Assembly (NCBI GenBank): GCA_041685645.1
Contig: JAWLFI010000002.1
Coordinates: 1-40,372 of the forward strand
Length of the DNA: 40,372 bases
Direction: 5' to 3'
From: JAWLFI01 sp041685645
Lineage (GTDB): Bacteria > Bacteroidota > Bacteroidia > Chitinophagales > Saprospiraceae
Shown here: piece by piece, positions 25,160-34,800 of the stretch
Position numbering within the stretch: the stretch's first letter is position 1
Layout: every line of letters begins with the position of its first letter
Program-made: the position numbers and the translations under genes
Notes under the pieces: model-generated
What the model saw: only the letters and a program-made list of their open reading frames with translations
The model's database searches: none
Told to the model about the DNA's origin: nothing

Positions 25160-27151
25160 ATGGCCGTAAATAATAGCATAAAATACAATTCCTCGGGGTG
25201 GACATCCGACCAACTCATTAAGTTACATCGCGCATTGCTCTATCCGAGGATGATAGAGGAGAAGATGCTGAAACTGTTGCGACAGGGAAAAATCAGCAAG
25301 TGGTTTTCGGGCATCGGCCAGGAAGCGATTTCAGTGGGATGCACTCAGGCATTGGCCAGAGATGAGTACATCTTTACCATGCATAGAAATTTGGGCGTAT
25401 TTACGAGTCGCGACATGCCCCTGTCCAAACTCATCGCACAATGGCAGGGAAAGGTCACGGGCTACACTCAGGGAAGAGACCGCTCGTTTCATTTTGGTTC
25501 TAAAGAGGACTATGTAGTGGGCATGATAAGCCATTTGGGTCCTCAATTGTCTCTAGCCAATGGAGTGGCTTTGGCCCAGAAATTACAATCTCGCTCTAAA
25601 GTAGCGCTGGCCTTTACCGGAGAAGGAGGAACCAGCGAGGGAGAGTTTCACGAAGCACTAAATGTGGCGGCCGTATGGTCTCTTCCCGTTATTTTTATCA
25701 TTGAAAATAATGGGTACGGACTCTCCACGCCGACCGGCGAACAATACAAATGCGAGCATCTGGTAGATCGCGCGAAGGGCTATGGAATGAAAGGCCTGCG
25801 CATCGATGGCAATAATATCTTAGAAGTGTATGAAACGGTACGACGAGAAGCAGAGGATATGCGGAAGGACCCCCGCCCTGTGCTCATTGAGTGCGAAACC
25901 TTTAGAATGCGGGGGCACGAAGAAGCCTCGGGAACGAAATACGTACCGGACGAATTATTCAAATATTGGGAGCAACGCGACCCGGTGAATAACTTTGAGG
26001 GCTTTTTATTAGAGGAAGACATCCTCACAGCCGATGAGGTGCTGAGTATTCGAAAGGAGTTGAAAAGTGAGATTGAAGAAGCCGTGAAGGAAGGCTTCTC
26101 AGCGCCTGACCCCGAGCCTCAGCTGGAGAAGGAGCGATCAGAGGTGTATGCGCCAGCTTCCTTTGAGGCAATCGCCCCTTCAGGACCTTCCAGCGAGATG
26201 CGGATGATAGATGCCATTCGGTCTGGTTTGTGGGTAGCTATGGAGAAGCATCCGGAGCTGGTACTCATGGGACAGGATATCGCTGATTACGGCGGTGTAT
26301 TTAAAATTACAGATGGCTTTTTAGATGCCTTTGGTGCTGAACGAGTGAGAAACACGCCCCTCTGTGAAAGTGCAATCATCGGCACCGCTCTGGGATTGAG
26401 TTTTTGCGGCCATAAAGCGATGGTGGAAATGCAATTTGCAGACTTTGTCACCGTGGGCTTCAATCAAATCATCAATAATTTGGCGAAATTGCACTATCGC
26501 TGGGGCGAAAAAGCAGATGTAGTGATTCGCATGCCGACCGGCGGTACAGTCGGTGCCGGTCCCTTTCACTCGCAGAGCAATGAAGCCTGGTTTACTCATA
26601 CGCCCGGCCTCAAGGTCGTTTACCCCTCCACGCCCTCCGATGCCAAGGGCCTTTTACTCACCGCTTTAGAAGATCCCAATCCCATCATGTTTTTTGAGCA
26701 CAAGGGCTTGTACCGATCCGTCAGCGAAGAAGTCTCCGAGGGATATTTTACCATCCCATTCGGAAAGGCGCGTATCGTTCGCCAGGGGAATCGAGCGACG
26801 ATTATCACCTATGGCATGGGTGTGAAGTGGGCCAGCGACTGGGCCGAAGACAGGCAAGCCGATGTGGAAATTATTGATTTGCGGTCACTGATTCCCCTGG
26901 ACTGGGATTCCATTGCAAGCTCCATACAAAAAACGCATCGCGCACTCGTTTTGCACGAAGACACACTGACCGGAGGTTACGGCGCCGATGTGGCGGCCAA
27001 AATCAGCGAGGAACTATTTGAATATTTAGATGCACCCGTCATGCGATGCGCCTCTTTAGATAGTCCGGTGCCCTTTTCCCTCATGTTGGAAGACCAGTTT
27101 ATGGCGTCCCATCGATTAGAAGAAAAAATGAAAACATTACTCGAATATTAA
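25160..27151 (+). CDS. 2-oxo acid dehydrogenase E1, fused alpha and beta subunits
   Basis: The 663-residue protein is an alpha/beta fusion of thiamine-diphosphate-dependent E1. The alpha half (about 1-330) has GIGQEAISVG, MHRNLGVF, and the ThDP/Mg motif AFTGEGGTSEGEFHEALN ending in IIENNGYGLSTP. The beta half (about 345-663) has MIDAIRSGLW, LMGQDIADYGGVF, NTPLCESAIIGTALG, the region MEMQFADF-like, VIRMPTGGTVGAGPFHSQSNEAWF, VVYPSTPSDAKGLL and VLHEDTLTGGYGADVA. Fused E1s of this kind in Bacteroidota serve branched-chain 2-oxo acid or pyruvate dehydrogenase complexes. E2 and E3 are not in this window. The DUF5606 gene follows after 12 bases. Confidence 0.92.
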   Translation: MAVNNSIKYNSSGWTSDQLIKLHRALLYPRMIEEKMLKLLRQGKISKWFSGIGQEAISVGCTQALARDEYIFTMHRNLGVFTSRDMPLSKLIAQWQGKVTGYTQGRDRSFHFGSKEDYVVGMISHLGPQLSLANGVALAQKLQSRSKVALAFTGEGGTSEGEFHEALNVAAVWSLPVIFIIENNGYGLSTPTGEQYKCEHLVDRAKGYGMKGLRIDGNNILEVYETVRREAEDMRKDPRPVLIECETFRMRGHEEASGTKYVPDELFKYWEQRDPVNNFEGFLLEEDILTADEVLSIRKELKSEIEEAVKEGFSAPDPEPQLEKERSEVYAPASFEAIAPSGPSSEMRMIDAIRSGLWVAMEKHPELVLMGQDIADYGGVFKITDGFLDAFGAERVRNTPLCESAIIGTALGLSFCGHKAMVEMQFADFVTVGFNQIINNLAKLHYRWGEKADVVIRMPTGGTVGAGPFHSQSNEAWFTHTPGLKVVYPSTPSDAKGLLLTALEDPNPIMFFEHKGLYRSVSEEVSEGYFTIPFGKARIVRQGNRATIITYGMGVKWASDWAEDRQADVEIIDLRSLIPLDWDSIASSIQKTHRALVLHEDTLTGGYGADVAAKISEELFEYLDAPVMRCASLDSPVPFSLMLEDQFMASHRLEEKMKTLLEY

Positions 27152-27163
27152 AAACAATCAGAT

Positions 27164-27559
27164 ATGAATATCGACGAATATATTGCCGTAGGTGGAAAAC
27201 CCGGCTTGTTCAAAATGGTGAATAACAAAAATAGCGGATTGGTGCTCGAAGACATCAAAACGGGTAAAAAGCGCTTCTATTCCGCCATGCGACATCAATT
27301 TACTCCCCTGGGAACGATTTCCATTTACACCATGATGGACTCAGAGCCCTTGAGCAAAGTGTTTCAAAACATGCTGGATCAGTTCGAAGATAATCCACCG
27401 CCCGCGCACAAATCAAAACCGGAGTTGTTGTTCGAATACTTTGAAGACGTCTTGCCCCAATTTGACAACACCAAGGTCAATGTGGGCGATATTCGCAAGA
27501 TTATCAAGTGGTTTGAATTTCTCCGTGAAGAGGGACTGCTTTCCGAGGAAGAGGAGTAA
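27164..27559 (+). CDS. DUF5606 family protein
   Basis: The 131-residue protein begins MNIDEYIAVGGKPGLFKMVNNKNSGLVLEDIKTGKKRFYSAMRHQFTPLGTISIYT. This is the DUF5606 pattern (a V-G-K-P-G-L turn, a basic strand and a short T-x-x-S/L-I-Y-T end), followed by PELLFEYFEDVLPQFDNTKVNVGDIRKIIKWFEFLREEGLL, a helical tail. DUF5606 is largely confined to Bacteroidota and is of unknown function. It is separated from the E1 gene by only 12 bases and is probably co-transcribed with it. Confidence 0.85.
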   Translation: MNIDEYIAVGGKPGLFKMVNNKNSGLVLEDIKTGKKRFYSAMRHQFTPLGTISIYTMMDSEPLSKVFQNMLDQFEDNPPPAHKSKPELLFEYFEDVLPQFDNTKVNVGDIRKIIKWFEFLREEGLLSEEEE

Positions 27560-27627
27560 ACCCCACACAGTCAATGGGTAAAGTCGCGGCTCGCTGAGCC
27601 TCCGCCTCTTTCGCATTGTTTTTTTCT

Positions 27628-27635
27628 TACATTTG
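27628..27635 (+). promoter_or_regulatory. Possible -7 box for the GT2 gene
   Basis: TACATTTG fits TAnnTTTG and lies 23 bases before the ATG at 27659. No good TTTG -33 partner is present at the expected spacing, so support is weak. Confidence 0.35.
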
Positions 27636-27658
27636 TCAGTAGAAACAGATGTGAATTT

Positions 27659-28408
27659 ATGTATAAGGGCAAAAAGGTAGTCGTTGTTCTTCCGGCGTAT
27701 AATGCGGCACAGACGCTTCGTCAAACCTATGAAGAAATTCCATTGGATCTGGTGGACCAAACGATTCTCTGCGATGACTTTAGTCAGGATCACACCCTGG
27801 AAGTGGCCGAGGAATTGGGCATAGAGGAAATCATTCGGCACAATGAAAACAAGGGCTACGGCGGCAATCAAAAATCGCTCTACAATCGGGCCCTGGAGTT
27901 GGACGGAGACATTATAATTATGCTCCATCCCGATTATCAGTACACGCCCAAGCTCATTCCCGCTCTGGTCAATCTGATCGGTGACGATTTGTACGACACC
28001 GTTCTCGCTTCCCGGATTCTGGGCAAAGGCGCCTTGCGCGGAGGCATGCCCATCTATAAATATGTGGCCAATCGCCTACTTACGTTGACTCAGAATATTT
28101 TGGTCAATCACAAACTGTCTGAGTATCACACCGGTTACCGGGCCTTTAGTCGGCAGGTCCTGGAGCGCATCAACTTCAATGCGAATTCCGATGATTTCGT
28201 CTTCGATAACGAGATGTTGTCTCAGGTGATTTATCACAAGTTCAGAATTGGCGAGATCAGCTGCCCAACCAAGTATTTCGAAGAGGCTTCTTCTATCAAT
28301 CTCCGCCGCAGCACCGTATACGGTTTGGGCGTTCTTCGCGTTTCCTTCCAGCACTTTTTCCATCGACTCGGCCTCGGTCGTTCCCCCATGTATCGGCCCC
28401 GTTCCTAA
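27659..28408 (+). CDS. GT2 family glycosyltransferase (dolichyl-phosphate-mannose synthase-like)
   Basis: The 249-residue soluble protein has the GT-A motifs of GT2: VVVVLPAYNAAQTLRQTYEEIP, the D-D-F-S nucleotide-binding motif in CDDFSQDHT, NKGYGGNQKSLYNRALELDGDIIIMLHPDYQYTP (with an HPD in place of the usual DxD) and TGYRAFSRQVLE. It resembles polyprenyl-phosphate glucose/mannose synthases but lacks a C-terminal membrane anchor. Such enzymes load a hexose onto a lipid carrier. The product could feed the GT-C enzyme at the left edge, but that is only inference. It ends 35 bases before a three-hairpin element. Confidence 0.86.
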   Translation: MYKGKKVVVVLPAYNAAQTLRQTYEEIPLDLVDQTILCDDFSQDHTLEVAEELGIEEIIRHNENKGYGGNQKSLYNRALELDGDIIIMLHPDYQYTPKLIPALVNLIGDDLYDTVLASRILGKGALRGGMPIYKYVANRLLTLTQNILVNHKLSEYHTGYRAFSRQVLERINFNANSDDFVFDNEMLSQVIYHKFRIGEISCPTKYFEEASSINLRRSTVYGLGVLRVSFQHFFHRLGLGRSPMYRPRS

Positions 28409-28442
28409 CCCTTCCTTTCTGTGTCTCTATTTTATCAGATTA

Positions 28443-28577
28443 TTTTGGGCGTTCCCCTTCCCGCCTGTGCGGCGGGTCGTGGCGCTATGTTCCAGGCTGT
28501 CGGTCCTGCGCTCCAAAGGGTTGGAGCTTGGACCCATTCGCCGGCTGGCGGATGGCCTTGCACATCGCTAACGCAAA
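28443..28577 (+). repeat. Three-hairpin intergenic element, copy 4
   Basis: Starts TTTTGGGCGTTCCCC and ends CGCTAACGCAAA. Hairpin 1 is CCCGCC with GGCGGG. The junction TCGTGGCGCTATGTTCC is identical to copy 3. Hairpin 2 is GGTCC/CTCCAA with TTGGAG/GGACC. Hairpin 3 is CCATTCGCC with GGCGGATGG. It starts 35 bases after the GT2 stop codon, in the same direction. Confidence 0.85.
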
Positions 28578-28736
28578 GGCAAAATATTTTTATGGTTATT
28601 TGTCCTGCCAGGTGGTCTCATCCCAAAGGATTGTCTTTGAATCTTGTGATTCATAATTCAGGCTTATCCTGTATTTTGTACAGTTTATTTGTCGGGTTTT
28701 CCTGGTGTTTTTAGATATCGAAGGACTTTTATTGTC
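28578..28736 (+). other. Intergenic spacer between two facing repeat copies
   Basis: This 159-base AT-richer spacer lies between the 3' ends of copies 4 and 5. No open frame with family features and no promoter are recognised. Confidence 0.4.
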
Positions 28737-28868
28737 TTTTGCGTAAGGGGTGGGAGGGGCCGGCCGCGGAATGGCGGCCGGGTCCGGAAGATCGCTTTGC
28801 GATCTGGAGGACGGAACCCCCGGACGGCCCGACCCTCCTCGTGATCACGAGGAGGGATACGCCCAAAA
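28737..28868 (-). repeat. Three-hairpin intergenic element, copy 5
   Basis: On the minus strand it starts TTTTGGGCGTATCC and ends CCCCTTACGCAAAA. Hairpin 1 is a 24-base perfect palindrome (CCCTCCTCGTGA with TCACGAGGAGGG). The junction is TCGGGCCGTCC. Hairpin 2 contains GATCGC, AAA, GCGATC. Hairpin 3 is CCGGCCGC with GCGGCCGG. It starts 37 bases after the stop of the PQQ-type dehydrogenase gene, so copies 4 and 5 face each other. Confidence 0.85.
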
Positions 28869-28905
28869 CATCTTAAAAAAAGAAGTAAAAAGGGAAGTGA
28901 GCTAT

Positions 28906-31371
28906 TTATTTTCTGACGACGACAAATCGACCGGTGTACAATTCATTTTCTTCGCTGAGCGCGTGGAAAATGTAGGTTCCGGGCAGGAAATGGCCAACCT
29001 GTAGCTCTATGTGATGCTGAAATTGATGGGCTTCATAGTCCCCTTCCAGTACGCGACGGCCTTGCATATCAAAGATGTGTAGCTGATAGGTCTGTTCGGG
29101 AGTTACCTCATCACTAAATCGCAGGAATATTCGGTCACTAGTGGGATTGGGATAGGCGCGGAGTTCGGTGATCGTTTCGACCAGTTCTCCATCGCAATCG
29201 GGATAGATAAATCGCTCGTCATAGCCTTCGAGGCCTTCCGGATCTGTGACGCTGAGGGAAATTCGATAGTAGTATGTATTGACCTCTTCGCAGCCCACGG
29301 GATTGACACTAAAGGTATCAGTTTTCGAGGAGCTTTCGCTAAGGGGGTGAAAGTGCGTATTGTGGTGAAGGTAGGTGACCCACTCGTAGTCGAGTTCAGC
29401 GTCGGTGTGTTCAGGATCTTCCACGGTGGCTTCCAGGGGAAGCTGCGTAATGCGATCCATGGGGTATAACTGATCGGCCGTAATGCTTTGAATATCAACT
29501 TGCGGCGGGCTATTGTTGACCGAAATGCGGATGCGACGAGAGGCTGCATTGCCGGCAGTATCGCGCACGGTAAGTTCGGGCCAAAAGGTCTGAGGCGCGT
29601 CGGAATCCGGGGTGAAGGTATGGGAGACCATGGTGCCGGTGTCCGTTTCTCCGTTATCGAAATCCCAGTAAAACTGCATGGGATCGCCCTCGGGATCGCT
29701 GGTTTGGCTGGCATCAAAAGTTACTTCGAGTGGCCCGGGGCCATAGTCGGGATTGACATCCAATTCGATGATGGGTCGGAGGTTTCCGGCAAAACAGATT
29801 TTGCGAATTTCAGACGGGAAAAGGCTCGTCATGTAGTAGCAGCCGTCATAGGGGTTAAACCGCATATCGATGACATTCTCAAGGTCATCGAGCCAGGATT
29901 CCATTTTTTGTAAACGGTGATTTTCGTCAAACCAAAAGACCTTGAGCCATCCGTCGTAATCGATCACGGGCAGTATCTGATGATACTCTTCGGGGAAGGC
30001 ATTGCCGGCATAAAAATCTCCGGTGATGGCGGAGATGCCCCCAAAACTCTCTGATCCTTCCACTCCGGCGTCGGGCGAGGTGATTTCGAGTTCGGTGGTG
30101 TTACCCTCACTATCGAAGGTGGGGAGAAGCGGGTCGCGTCCGTCGGGATTCCAGGAGTCATTCCGATAGGTCAAAATAGGTCGTTGGTGGTAGAATACAT
30201 CTGTGATTCCTGCCAGGTTTGTGTCTGGAAAACAAGGATGGGGATAAAAGTATTCGTGATTGCCGTTTTCTTGTACGATAAGTTCATCAAAGTTGAAAAA
30301 TTCTCGTTCACAGTTGTCTTGCAGGGGGTTGGTTGCGAATTGATTCCTCCTCGTTTTCTGTTGATAATGCCACATACCTCTCATTCCTTCGAAAAGCGGC
30401 CAGCCAAAGTTATATCCCGGGCCATCACTGACGTTCACCTCTTCCCAACGACTTCCGCCAACATCGGTAATGTACAGAGCGCCGGGATTGCCGGCCGCAG
30501 GATCTGTTGACCCCGTTCCCGGGCGCAAGGCAATGCGATAGGGATTGCGCAGTCCAAGGGCCCAAACCTTTGAGGCCGGGGCATGCGGTGTTTCCTCATC
30601 GTAAAAGGGGTTGCTGGGTAAGCCTTCTCCGGTCTCTGGATCAATGCGAAGCACTTTTCCGCTATAGCTCTGAATTTGTTGGGCACGAAAAGCTCCGACG
30701 TGTTCTGCTTCTGAGATGATGCCGTCTTCCAGGGCCTGATGGTCATAAGCTGTCGATGGTGGCTCCTCGTCGCCGCCGGCAAAATCATTCTCAAAGGTGT
30801 TTCCATCCCCGGTGGAAAAGAGTAAGCTGCCGTCCGTTCCAAAAAAAATATCCCCGGTACCATGCGAAATGGTTAAGGAGGGGTTGCCTGCACCGATGGA
30901 ATCCCCAAAAAGGACTTTTCGCGAGTCGGGCAGAACAGTTCGATAATCGTCTGTGGATATCTGAAAGCGCGTCACCCGACCGATGGTCGCTTCCTCAAAC
31001 AAGTTGGCTTCGGGATCGTAGTCTTCGGTACCAAAGAAAAGTAAATGATGACGATCTACTACATAAAACATATACACGTAGCCATTATCGATAAAATCGG
31101 GATGAAGAGCGAAGCTCAAACAGCCTAATTCAGCAAAGCCCGCGACTTCATCTCTGATATCGAGTATGGATTCCGGCGGAGTCTGTCCTTGCTCGAATAG
31201 CCACAATTGGCCTCTTAGGTCACAGGCATAGATATTTCCATTTTCCGCGAACTCCAAATTGGTTATGGTCGGGACATCATCAGAAAACAAAGTGTTTTCA
31301 AATCCTGCGGGTAGCTGAGCTACTGCACCGAGGCTCCACAGCATCAGAATGTATATTTCTAAATATTTCAT
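28906..31371 (-). CDS. Secreted PQQ-type sugar dehydrogenase-like protein with PKD and T9SS domains
   Basis: The 821-residue protein has a signal peptide (MKYLEIYILMLWSLGAVAQ). A glucose/sorbosone dehydrogenase-type propeller follows (about 20-530), with LGCLSFALHPDFIDNGYVYMFY, ISHGTGDIFFGTDGSLLFSTGDGNTFENDF, KVWALGLRNPYRIALRPGTG and LYITDVGGSRWEEVNV. A PKD domain at about 545-630 contains VTFDASQTSDPEGDPMQFYWDF, and an Ig-like stretch follows. The end is a type A T9SS sorting domain with LRAYPNPTSDRIFLRFS and LPGTYIFHALSEENELYTGRFVVV. The family oxidises sugars using PQQ in the periplasm or outside; whether this one binds PQQ is not shown. It is probably displayed at the cell surface through T9SS. 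Confidence 0.87.
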   Translation of the reverse strand: MKYLEIYILMLWSLGAVAQLPAGFENTLFSDDVPTITNLEFAENGNIYACDLRGQLWLFEQGQTPPESILDIRDEVAGFAELGCLSFALHPDFIDNGYVYMFYVVDRHHLLFFGTEDYDPEANLFEEATIGRVTRFQISTDDYRTVLPDSRKVLFGDSIGAGNPSLTISHGTGDIFFGTDGSLLFSTGDGNTFENDFAGGDEEPPSTAYDHQALEDGIISEAEHVGAFRAQQIQSYSGKVLRIDPETGEGLPSNPFYDEETPHAPASKVWALGLRNPYRIALRPGTGSTDPAAGNPGALYITDVGGSRWEEVNVSDGPGYNFGWPLFEGMRGMWHYQQKTRRNQFATNPLQDNCEREFFNFDELIVQENGNHEYFYPHPCFPDTNLAGITDVFYHQRPILTYRNDSWNPDGRDPLLPTFDSEGNTTELEITSPDAGVEGSESFGGISAITGDFYAGNAFPEEYHQILPVIDYDGWLKVFWFDENHRLQKMESWLDDLENVIDMRFNPYDGCYYMTSLFPSEIRKICFAGNLRPIIELDVNPDYGPGPLEVTFDASQTSDPEGDPMQFYWDFDNGETDTGTMVSHTFTPDSDAPQTFWPELTVRDTAGNAASRRIRISVNNSPPQVDIQSITADQLYPMDRITQLPLEATVEDPEHTDAELDYEWVTYLHHNTHFHPLSESSSKTDTFSVNPVGCEEVNTYYYRISLSVTDPEGLEGYDERFIYPDCDGELVETITELRAYPNPTSDRIFLRFSDEVTPEQTYQLHIFDMQGRRVLEGDYEAHQFQHHIELQVGHFLPGTYIFHALSEENELYTGRFVVVRK

Positions 31372-31818
31372 GGGGTAAAATTACTAAATTGCTGTAAAAG
31401 CCTCGAAATTTGACAAGGGGATTAGGAGTTTTCGTCGCTCATGAGCCATTTTTCGCGATTCATTGGGCTGGATCAGCGTGCCTGGATGTTTCCTTGGTTT
31501 ATATTCACCTGCTGAGCGACTTCTCCAATGAGGATCGAAATGAGCACGCACTGTCAAAGTCACTGAATTTCACTTTGAGTTCGCGAGGACTTCTTTGTGC
31601 TCATAGGGAATATAAAAGCGCATATTTGAAGGAATTTTCATGATTATGGCAATGGACGGTCTTAGAAATGGAAGGAGTGATGTAGGGCCTTTTCTGCCCG
31701 GATAACTTTAGCGCGAGCGAATCAGGATGCAATTAGGCGACAATGCACTGGATTATTATTGAATCCATTGACGAGAGATCTTTTACTTTCGTTTCTTCAT
31801 TGTGATATTAAATTTAGA
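31372..31818 (+). other. Divergent intergenic region without a recognised gene
   Basis: This 447-base gap separates two divergently transcribed secreted-protein genes and should hold both promoters. A 77-codon open frame at 31410-31643 has no family features. A weak hairpin (GGATT with AATCC) lies at 31750-31766. No clear TTTG/TAnnTTTG pair is seen in either direction. Confidence 0.4.
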
Positions 31819-34800
31819 ATGCTAACTTCTCCGTGCATGAGATGTATTTTACTGTTTTTATTTCTTCTTGCTTTTCAGTTTTTGGCACAGGGGCAGTGTG
31901 ACTGCACAGACTGCCCGGAAGACCTAAATAGTGGTGTTGGCGGGGGAGTGACTTCTGAGATAGAGGTCTCCGGTGCCACAAATCCGACGATAGGTACAAA
32001 TGGTCAGGGGCTGCGCTCAGTCAGACTTCATTTAATACATGCTTCATTAGAAGAAATTGATGTCATTCTGAGAAAACAAGGCGGCGGTCCCTTTGCCTTT
32101 AGTCGGTTAATTGAGCAAAATGGAAGTTCTACATCGGACACCGTCACCCTTGAGGTTTGTTTTATCAATTGCGATGAAGATGCCGACGCCGACGCCGGCT
32201 TCCCAGACGTTTTCGACAGTGGATCGGGCTACAATAACGATTCGACCTACAGCGGAAAATATTTCCCTTCGCAGGGTAACCCCGGTGGGTGCTTCGATGA
32301 CAGATTTGATGGTCTTGGGGTCAACGGCGTATGGGAACTGGCGATTAGCGGCAGTCCGACTTTCGGGGGAACGCTAGTCAATTGGGAACTCGATTTTTAC
32401 GATAATAGTGGAACAAGCTGTCAAGAATTTTGCGTTATTCCAAACTGCCAGGCTGACGGCGGCGACATCAATGGGGGCATAGACACCTTATATGAAGGAG
32501 ATCCCGCCCTGAATCGCAGTCTCCCTCCTACCTATTCCGGATCAGAGCCCGACCCTTCAGACTACGGATACACCTACGTGATTACCGATGAAGATTCAGA
32601 CATCATTCTGGCTTACGATGAAGATGCTGATCTGACCGGTTTTGATACCGGCACCTACATTATCTGCGGACTATCCTATTTGATTGATGACTTTGATGAT
32701 ATTCCGGATCCGGATGGAACGTACACTCTGGCAGACCTGCAGGACGATATCGATGCACCTGTTTTTTGTGCGGACCTGTCGGAAAATTGTGAGACCATAA
32801 CCATACTTCCTGAATTGGTAAGTTCGCAATGCGAATGCAGTGATTGTCCGTTCACCATTCCAGAGGAAGGGTCTGCTGAATCCACATTGACAGTAACGGG
32901 GGCCACTAATCCAACTTTAGGAGTAAACGGACAACAACTCAAAGCGATCCACCTCGATTTCTTCCACAATGGGATTGGCGAGATCGAGCTTACTTTGCAG
33001 GCACCTGATGGCAGCCAGGTCCAACTCATAGATCAAAACTTTCTTGCTCAATTTGATAGAGATAATACCTTTTCCATCTGTTTTGTCGATTGTGGTGAAC
33101 CCACTGAACCCTACCCCGGCACTTCAGCCAACTTTGATACGGAAGAGTTTGATGTCATCGGGCAGTCCTACGAAGGCGTATACTATCCCTCTGTTTCCAC
33201 AGAATGTCTAAGCAATCTCACAGGTGACGTTAATGGAGAATGGAAGCTCATATGGGATGATTTCTTAATCCTTATGGGTGGGACTCTTTTTTCCTGGCGA
33301 CTAGAATTTGAAGACAATAGCGGTACAGAATGCGAAGTAGTATGTGAGGTTGAAGATTGCCTTGCCGATGGGGGCGATATCAATGGCCAAACCGATACCC
33401 TTTGCCTGGGCGATCCCGACCTCAATCGGGATTTGCCCCCGTCGTATTCAGGCAGCGAGCCCGACCCCGCAGAATATGGCTATACCTATGTCATAGCGGA
33501 TGCGGATTCAGAAGTGATCTTAAATTATGATGAAGATGCTGACCTAACGGGTTTCGATGTAGGTACCTACACCATTTGTGGCTTATCCTATCTATTAGAT
33601 GACTTTGATGACATTCCCGATCCGGATGGAACGTACAGCCTCGGCGATCTTCAGGATGACATTAATGAGCCCGATTTCTGCGCCGACCTATCCGAAAATT
33701 GTGAAACCATAACCATCGTACCTGAACCCGTCCTTCCGGACGTTTCAGGCCCGCTGGAAGTGTGTGCCGATGAGCCTGTGGAGTATATTATCGAAAATTA
33801 CGACCCGCAGTTTGAATATACTGTAGACCTCAGACAAGGGAGTTTCTCTTCTTTCACTGTCGATGAAGATGTCGTGAGTGTCACCTTCACTTCCGGACCG
33901 GGCGAGTTGTGCTTCACAGCAGAAAATGCCTGTGGTATTTCTGACGAGGATTGTATTTCCATAGAGGTAGTAGATTCATCCGACCCTATTGAAATCACGG
34001 GTCCATTATCCGTTTGTGAGGGAGAGGAATACGTTTACACCATAGATCCTCCTGTTGGGCCCGGAGAAGACTACGATATAATGGTAGATGGCGGATTAAT
34101 TGTAGATCAAAGTGGAAACACAGTGACCATAGAATGGACGAGTGGCGGAAATAATTCAATTACTGTAGAAATTATTGGGAGTAGCTGTCCTTCTCCTCCC
34201 GGTTCCCTGACTGTAAATATTGAAACGTATACTTTTCCGCCGACATTCAACTCGCCCGTAACGGGCTGCGTGGGCGATACGCTGACCAGTTTCATCGACC
34301 CTGACCCCGACATTCTATCCTACACATGGTCCGGAGGGGGCATCGACATCCTGAGCGGCGGAAACAGCAATGAGGTAAGCTATGTGATCACAGAAAGCGG
34401 CAATGTTGACGTTTGCCTGGAAGTGGAGACCGATTGTGGCTTCTTTGGTCCGGAATGTGAAATTATCGATGTGAATGAGCTGCCCGAACCTGAACTGATC
34501 GAGCCGGACCCCACTTGCGATTTTAACTTTCCGCTGGATGCTATAGTTGATCCCGGCAATGATGTCAGCTGGATTGATGTCGATGGGCCAACGGGGATCA
34601 CATTCGCACCACCCAACGCACCCAATACGGTCGCCTCAGTCACTCAGGCCGGCATATACACCATCGCCATCGAAGAAAACAATAATGGCTGTATCGGGTA
34701 TGATACGGTTCAGGTCGAAGTTTTTGAATCGCCCGAAATTGTCGACACCAGCTTTTCCTGTGATATCAATCGGGAATTCACCTTCTCCTTTTCTATTGAT

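Noticed and set aside
31410..31643. 77-codon open frame upstream of the giant protein gene
   Set aside because: No recognisable motif or signal peptide; frequent lengths of this size occur by chance.
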